Shown here in pieces: positions 57,674-64,000 of a stretch of DNA of 64,000 bases (position 1 is the first letter of the stretch; each line of letters opens with the position of its first letter). Made by a program: the position numbers and the translations under genes. The notes under the pieces were generated by a model. It made no database searches. It was not told the origin of the DNA and saw nothing but the letters and a program-made list of their open reading frames with translations. The DNA is from Tipula vernalis (lineage: Eukaryota; Arthropoda; Insecta; Diptera; Tipulidae): contig OY282558.1 of the NCBI GenBank assembly GCA_958295665.1, positions 336,757,106 to 336,821,105 of the forward strand. Reading direction: 5' to 3'.

Positions 57674-57890
57674 TTGATTGGTGTAAATAGTATGTATATA
57701 ATGTATATATGTTTATGTATATATTTTGTATATATATTATCTTTGTATATTTTGTTTTATTCTTTGTGTTAATTTTAAATTTTGTCTGTTATTCTCTACT
57801 TTAATTATTGTATATATTCATGTTGTACAAAAACATTAGGTTTAAACAGCATTGGCTAATTGATAAATAAATAAAATAAAAATAAAATGA
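55120..57890 (+). mobile_element. CR1/Jockey-type LINE, 5'-truncated
   Basis: It contains the end of the endonuclease and a full RT, then a 3' UTR of about 190 bp rich in GTATATAT. The tail GATAAATAAATAAAATAAAA ends near 57890. No ORF1. It lies directly upstream of the large gene. The exact 5' edge and target duplication were not found. Confidence 0.8.
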
Positions 57891-57957
57891 TTCAGGTAAG
57901 CACAATTTCACTTAATTAGAGTACCGGTGAATAAAAAATAACCAAATTATTATTTCA

Positions 57958-59922
57958 ATGCCAGACCCATTTGTATGTTGTGGCACCGATTCTGATTATC
58001 ATCCAGAGTCGTTATCTACTTCGGATTCGGTTGTCGATACATCGAGTTCGTCGAAACAAAATATTGTTAAAACTCGGAAACGAAAAAGGAATTACAAAAA
58101 CTGGCAAAGGGTGCAATCTAAGCGACACAAAAACTTTGGTGAGTCATATAAAGATTCAGCAGGACGAATCATTCCACCAAAACTTATGAAAAGTGGTTGC
58201 TCAACTAAATGTAAATTAAAGTGTCATGATAGAGTACCACATCATATCAGAGTTAAGGTATTTAATTACTATTATAAGCTCGGAAATAAAGAACGCCAGT
58301 GGGATTTTATTGCCAATGCTGTTAAAGTAATTGATAAAAAAATTACAAAAATTTCTGTTGGAGAGAGCTGAAGAAAATCGTCACGGTTATACCACTTGAA
58401 TGATCCCGATAAAAAAGGTATATTAACAAGAGTATGCCTTAAAATGTTTTTAGATACTCTAGCAATATCCAACCAAGTTGTGGATACTGCTCTTGCGAAA
58501 ATAGTAGATGGCGGAACCGACAATCGTGGTAAGAGTTTATTTAATGTATATCACTTCGTATAATAATTAGAATCAGAACTAATTGAGCTGAATTCATTAT
58601 TAGGTAGGTACGTTCGCCCGGTAAATGAAGTAAAATCAGCAACGACAAGCCATGTTATGCAGCATGTCGCTTCTTTCCCTGTAGTTGAATCCCACTATTT
58701 ACGATCCCAAACTACAAGACAGTACCTTGACAGTGACCTTTCAGTATCGAAAATGTATCGCTTGTATCTGGCATCGATTCAAGAAAATAATAATATTAAT
58801 ATCCAGAATGTTACTGAACGGCAGTACAGGGATATTTTTAATTATAATTTTAATTTAGGGTTTTTCGTACCCAAAAAAGACCAGTGTAATGATTGTACAA
58901 GGTACCACAATATGGATCCTTTAGATAAAAATAAATCTAAAGTCATTATTGAAAAGCATGAAGAAATGAAAAACGAAGCAAGAAGATTAAAAAATATTGA
59001 TAAAGCTTCGGCTATAGTAAATAAAAATATTATATCTTGTTGTTTCGATTTTCAAAAGATTTTGCAGTGCCCTTTCGGAAATACTAGCATATTCTTCTAC
59101 AAAAGAAAACTAAATTTGCACAATTTTACTCTCTATAATTTGGCTAATCATCAAGGACACTGTTACTTATGGGATGAAACTACTGCTAGGCAAGGTGCAT
59201 CAGAGGTATCCAGTTGTTTGTATAAATTCATGTTAGAAGAAAAATCAAAAAGCAACGCAAACAAATTTATCTTTTGGACCGAAAACTGCCCTGGACAAAA
59301 TAAAAACAAAATATTATTTACATTTTATTCTTGGGCATCCAGACAACTTAAAGTTGATATATGTCACAAATTCCTGGAGAAGGGCCATACCCAAAATGAG
59401 GGAGATTCGATGCATTCAACCATTGAAAAAAGCCGCAAGAACAAAACAGTGTACATTCCTGCTCAATACTACAGCCTCATCAGAAATGCTAAAGTTCGTG
59501 GTACGTCGTACAGTGTACATGAAGTGGAGCAAAAGGATATTTTTGACTTCAAAAAATTATCGGAATCAAATTATTTTACAAAAAATACAGAACTTCAACC
59601 ATTTGTCATTAGTAAAATTCGGGAAATATTAATTTCAAAAGACGAGCCGAACAAATTATATTATAAGTACGAGTTTGACGAAGATTTTCAACAAATAATT
59701 TTATATTGTGATGGAACGCCAGCTTTAAAACGTCGAGGAAGGAAAAGAAAACAAATTTGCCGTGACACTGTTCCTAACTTATACAATGAAAGAGAACCCA
59801 TTTCAGATGCTAAATATACAGACTTAATGTATTTATGCGATCACAACTTTATACCTGGAGTGTACAAACAATTTTTTGAAAGTTTGCCTCATTGTAATAT
59901 AAATCGAGATAATGATAATTGA
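57958..59922 (+). CDS. Large two-exon protein of an uncharacterised arthropod family (DUF7869-like), one nonsense codon
   Basis: Exons 57958-58528 and 58604-59922 (intron GTAAGAG...TTATTAG, 75 bp) give about 629 codons. One in-frame TGA lies at 58369-58371. N-terminus: Ser/Asp-rich, then a basic RKRKRNYKNW stretch and SGCSTKCKLKCHDRV. Exon 2: SFPVVESHYLR, the Cys pair KKDQCNDC (residues about 285 and 288), CCFDFQKIL (Asp about 339), FWTENCPGQNKNK (about 415-422), and GHTQNEGDSMHSTIEKS (about 451-467). A KRRGRKRK cluster lies near the C-terminus. I recall this pattern from abundant insect proteins of unknown function, probably Pfam DUF7869. The order of acidic blocks suggests an RNase H-like nuclease or transposase, but that is inference. 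A LINE tail lies 70 bp upstream. Confidence 0.7.
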
Positions 59923-60407
59923 GTTGATTCAAATACCTACCTCATTTCACTAAATGTTTTTAAAATATAATCATGCATGTTAAATATAACTAAAATATTG
60001 TTTTATTTTCATACAAAATATTATTCAGTTCTGAATTGCAATAGAACGATAAGTTGAATTACGATATCAAAATAGTTAAAAATTTTTGATAAAAAACTAC
60101 AACTCCACATACAATTTAAGAATTTAAAATGTTTCCAATCAAAAAAACTATAACTATTACTTACAATACTGTTTTAATAAAATTGTACACGACGACTAAC
60201 GCGTTCACCTGTTTAAACTAATTTTTTTAGATTTTTTAAATGATTTCCGAAATTGTCAAAAGAAATGAACTATTTGCATTAAAGAATATTCTTGGTTAAA
60301 CATGTGATCAAAAAGTTCTAGTTGAAAAACCTAAAAAGTGTTCTCCTCAAAATCAACGTTTTTGACTTATCATTTTCTTGTACGTATAGTGCGATGATAT
60401 ATATATA

Positions 60408-60469
<62 letters not shown>

Positions 60470-62595
60470 ATTTTAGTAGAGATGTTACAATCTCCAGGTG
60501 CTTACCTCCTTATATTATTCTTTCACAAGCACTACACTTACACTATAGATTACAAAGATTTGGATATACAGTTTGATTGGTTTATTAATTTGTTCTAATT
60601 TATTTCTTACAATCTCTGATTTTACTTAAGATTTTTACAATTGGATTTTCACTTGTATGTAACAGATATTTTACTATTGTAACGTGTGAATTTGGGTTAT
60701 TATAAAAAAAACCAAACGAGACCACAAAATTTATGTATAATCGTTATAAAACTTAAACCTCATTTATTTACAAAAAAAAATCAAATTAATAAAACTAAAT
60801 ATGTACAATAACCAATTATTTGGTCTAAAAAAAAATAATTTCCAGCAGATGGCGTGTGTTTCCGTCTCCAGCAAAACAAATAGGTCATCTGTTGGATAAA
60901 CAAAAAAAACAAAATTTAATTCAAATCAATAAAATAAAATAAATACTAATCATAATATGGAAAATAAAAGTAAAAAAAAATATAATCTATAGTTTACTTA
61001 ACTATTCAGCCAAGTCACAATTTGCTCACTCAATCGGGCACTATTTAAAAAAATGAAAAGTTGGGCGCCATCTTCCAAATGGAAGAACCCGTCACACGTT
61101 TTTCTTTTCCGGCTAGTCTCAACAAGCTTTAAGACAAAGGGTGGGTCGTTTGAGCAAATTGTCTAAACCAAATATGTACTTAAAAAAAAAATTGAAATAA
61201 AGAAAAAAAATACTTTAAGTAATAAAGAGATAAAATTTAAGAGAAAAAAAAAAAAAAACTCAAAAATTTATAATTTAATTATCTCCAAGATTCCATATAA
61301 ATTTAATCCTACGGAAACAAACATAATTACTACAAAAAAAAAATGTGCTTAAAAAAAAAGGAATTGCTTACGAGAAATCACCCTGTATATTTTTTCTACC
61401 TCTATGTTGTTATCCGCGATCCATCCATAGTCGAAAATTTGGTAACATGCGGTCTAACGGTGTTCAATTGTTATTATTTTTTTTTGTTCCACAATGATTT
61501 TATGGTTGTGTTATTTACAGCATCCAATTCGACAATCCACAGAAACGTCCAACGATGCACAAAATATTCACCATGCTCACTAACGATACCGAAATTTAAT
61601 TTTCTTCAACAAACGGCACGTATACAATAAAAAATTAACCGCTTTTGATCGTACGACTTAGACTTTCTTGACCACGCTACTATATACAGTTCACGTAGCA
61701 AACTCAAAATTTATCAGTCTATATGAAAGTGAAATGTATTTAAATACACGAAAATTTATTTAGATAACACAACAAAAAAAATTCACTGAGCATTCAGCTC
61801 ACACCAAAACAATAAAATTTTAGGCTACCAAGCCATATTGATAAGCACTCAATTAATTAGATATTCTTTAGCATTCCGCAAAGTTTATCAAAAAAATAAA
61901 GAATTAATATTCAATAAAAAGTTTATACTCAGCTGTACTTATACTCGTACTCTTAAATAATATAATATCAATCTGTTCGTCAACAAATTATATTATAGAT
62001 CCGGTTCACCATCTCGAGATGTGTCTTCATCAGCAGCTCACGTCCAAAAAAAAAAAAAACTTTTCCAAAAATATTTATTAAATTCAGTCACCAAAATAAT
62101 TAACACTCTCCTCTCTTCATCGGTTTTCCACTCCTCCATCCAAAATAACGAAAATAAATATCGTTCCTCCGGTCCAACAACATTTGCAACACATACCAAC
62201 GTAATCGTTCTTGATTCGCAATAGGTAATAGGAAATGGGGAAATGATAATCATTTATATTTCCATAAGATCAAATATATATGTAGAACGAATGAGGAGAA
62301 AGAGAGATTGAAAATAAATAAATATGAATTGATTATATAATCAATACCTTACGATATGCAAAAAAAAAAACGTAAATCTTTATATACTTAAAATAAAACA
62401 AAATAAAGTAAATCAGGGTATCGAACCCAAAAGAAAATAATGAAAATGAAAATTTAAATGTTACAAAAAAAATCCAAAATGCTACACTATCACTTAACTT
62501 GTTACTATTTAACTATCTTAACTACTATTCAGAAATTATATTTATCTGAATTTGAAATGTAACTGTATAGTATCGAACTATAACTATCACTTACA
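59923..62595. other. Intergenic AT-rich DNA
   Basis: No gene is supported. It holds an (AT)n microsatellite (60396-60465) and a TGTTACAATCTCC block at about 60484 that recalls the Gypsy-2 LTR edge but does not continue. Polyadenine-rich tracts are frequent. The motif AACTATAACTATTACTTACA occurs at about 60157 and, with one change, at about 62576. Confidence 0.45.
60396..60465. repeat. (AT)n microsatellite
   Basis: About 70 bp of AT dinucleotides with one TT interruption near 60411. Confidence 0.95.
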
Positions 62596-62632
62596 TGTAA
62601 GAATTTCCATTATATATATGGAAAATCTTACA
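62596..62632. repeat. Short palindrome TGTAAGAATTTCCAT
   Basis: TGTAAGAATTTCCAT is followed after 7 bp by the near-complement ATGGAAAATCTTACA (one mismatch). Confidence 0.7.
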
Positions 62633-62658
62633 AGCTAAGCGGAAACATACCATCGCGG

Positions 62659-62718
62659 AACATAACATTTTTATACGCGGAAATGCAATTTTGAAGAGTC
62701 GCGGAAAAATGTTATGTT
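62659..62718. repeat. Inverted repeat AACATAACATTTTT
   Basis: Perfect 14-bp arms at 62659-62672 and 62705-62718 with a 32-bp spacer. Further CGCGG motifs lie in and next to the spacer. Confidence 0.75.
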
Positions 62719-62907
62719 GATGAATATGTATATTTTGCGATTTTACAACTTTAAATGGCCTTGATAAATATTTATAATTATGCGCTTATTGTTTGTAATT
62801 TAATATTATGTAAGTGCGACTTACTAATTATAAATCAACCTTTGGCTTATATAAGTTAATGTGCTGTGTTACACAACAAATTCACGAAATAAACGTAGTA
62901 AAAGAAA

Positions 62908-63197
62908 GGGCTTAATTCATTTTGGACAAGTGATGCAAGAATAAAAAGGGCATAACAAAAAAAAAATACAAATTTTTTATTAAAAAATCAAAAAATTGAT
63001 GTTCCAGTGAGAATAAAACGTAATAATTTAGTTTTTGTGTTTAAAAGTAAATTAATAAAAGGGCTTAAGTCTATGTTAAGCCTTTTTTAATTACAGTGAA
63101 GTTGATAATTGTTTAAGTTAAGTCGAAATAAGCCTTTTTTGTAATTTGCTAAAGTATAAATTGCTTACTACTTTACTGTTTTAGTGTTGTTAAGCCC
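62908..63197. promoter_or_regulatory. Cluster of AAGGGCTTAA-like motifs upstream of the edge gene
   Basis: Six copies of GGGCTTAA or close variants in both orientations lie at about 62908, 62948, 63061, 63076, 63128 and 63190, often with an A- or T-run beside them. They precede the first exon of the gene at 63259. A protein-binding cluster or a decayed repeat are both possible. Confidence 0.3.
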
Positions 63198-63258
63198 TTT
63201 TTATTATTTTCCTTTATAATAGAAATAAATATTAAGTGAAGTTATTTCCTTTTGTTCC

Positions 63259-64000
63259 ATGCAAAGTTTCTTTTATTTTAAAGGTAAGCCATTTTGTGCA
63301 AATTAATCAAATTGTAATTATGTACTAAATTTTTGCAAATTGCTTCGTTAAACAGTATAGTTTAGTTTTTAGTTGCATTATATTTCTGAACAATACCATG
63401 TCCAAGGGTTATACGCACTAGTCAAGTTGAAGTCAGCCAATTAGTCACAGAAAGGCCACCAGTTTCACAAAATCAAGGATTACTTGATTCTCATAATAAT
63501 GAACATCTGACTAAAGGTATATTTTTTAAGATTTTTTAATTTATTAGGCATCTGATTCTCATTTTGTTTTATTCATTATGTAGAACGGATCTTAATGGAT
63601 TATGAACAGTTTCCTACGGCTGGGACCGAACAAACAAAATTGGAATTAGAACTTAACCGACATGAAGTCAACCAATTAGTAAAAGAAGGGCCGCCAGTTT
63701 TACAAAATCAAGCGCTAATTAATTTCCAGAATAATGAACGTCTTTCACAAGGTAGACAAGTATTTTAAGAATTTTTAATTGGTTGGTCATCTGATTTTAA
63801 TTTTGTGTTATCCCTTATATAGAACGAATCTTAATGGAACATATGGAATTTCCTATTATTGGATCAGAGCAATCAAGTTGTACAAGTTGTAGTACTCATA
63901 ATAATCAAATATCCGCTCAAAACTTAGTTGATGGGAATCAAATGGATTACCTCAATGATAGTGACAACGATGACTGTTTTGATGATAGTGATTTAGATCC
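63259..64000 (+). CDS. Gene with tandemly duplicated exons, runs off the right edge
   Basis: Proposed exons are 63259-63283 (ATG CAA AGT..., donor GTAAGC), 63433-63516, 63584-63751 and 63823-end. The last three joins are phase 1, with introns GTATAT...TATGTAG (67 bp) and GTAGAC...ATATAG (71 bp) that resemble each other. Exon products: SQLVTERPPVSQNQGLLDSH, then ERILMDYEQFPT followed by VNQLVKEGPPVLQNQALINF, then ERILMEHMEFPIIGSEQ. So a unit of exon plus intron of about 239 bp has been duplicated in tandem. The end is acidic (NDSDNDDCFDDSDLD). No known domain is recognised. The first exon is least certain. It may be a host gene or the N-terminus of another transposon protein. Confidence 0.5.

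Noticed and set aside
60322..60576. 84-codon frame with (IY)n
   Set aside because: It is the translation of the AT microsatellite.
1..64000. CRISPR arrays, operons, phage or bacterial genes
   Set aside because: No spaced direct-repeat array, and gene structure with introns and eukaryotic transposons excludes this.

Overview
The window is AT-rich nuclear DNA from an insect, most likely a fly (Diptera). The reasons are short GT-AG introns of about 60-75 bp, TCAGT-type initiators upstream of a gene pair, and a dense mix of errantivirus-like Ty3/Gypsy, BEL/Pao, Jockey-type LINE, Penelope-like, PIF/Harbinger and pogo-like elements. The species cannot be named from the sequence. There is no bacterial or CRISPR content, and no tRNA or rRNA gene was seen. 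Most of the 64 kb is transposon on transposon. Only about four coding units look like possible working genes: two paralogous four-transmembrane genes, one large gene of unknown role with a single nonsense codon, and one gene that runs off the right edge. | Layout. 1-7.1 kb: a Penelope-like RT scrap, then copy A of a segmental duplication carrying a spliced four-TM gene (1649-2141, minus). Copy A is split by a 3.7-kb insertion flanked by TA (2531-6199), which itself holds a two-gene Harbinger transposon. 7.2-12.6 kb: MITE-like inverted repeats, a near-perfect 623-bp palindromic foldback with a 7-bp target duplication, and AT-rich diverged repeats. 12.65-25.49 kb: an env-bearing errantivirus-like Gypsy element on the minus strand (4-bp target duplication CCGG). 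A full-length Jockey-type LINE sits in its right LTR and a Harbinger MITE in its pol gene. 26-28.1 kb: a second, unrelated Harbinger relic. 28.4-29.3 kb: a second Penelope-like fragment with a GIY-YIG domain. 30.3-32.9 kb: copy B of the duplication with the sister four-TM gene and a pogo-type MITE that copy A lacks. | 33.1-38.55 kb: a second Gypsy element inserted inside the LTR of a minus-strand BEL relic. 39.5-42.9 kb: the 5' half of a plus-strand BEL element. 44.6-54.7 kb: a third Gypsy element (with a 200-N assembly gap) split by a young BEL/Pao element whose two 688-bp LTRs differ at only three sites I can see. 55.1-57.9 kb: a 5'-truncated CR1/Jockey-type LINE ending about 70 bp before the ATG of a large two-exon gene (57958-59922) of a poorly described arthropod family with transposase-like conserved residues. 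60-64 kb: mostly empty AT-rich DNA, then a motif cluster and a gene with tandemly duplicated exon-intron units that leaves the window. | The elements allow relative dating: LINE and MITE insertions are younger than Gypsy-1, Gypsy-2 is younger than the BEL-1 LTR, BEL-3 is younger than Gypsy-3, and the pogo MITE and the 3.7-kb insertion are younger than the segmental duplication.
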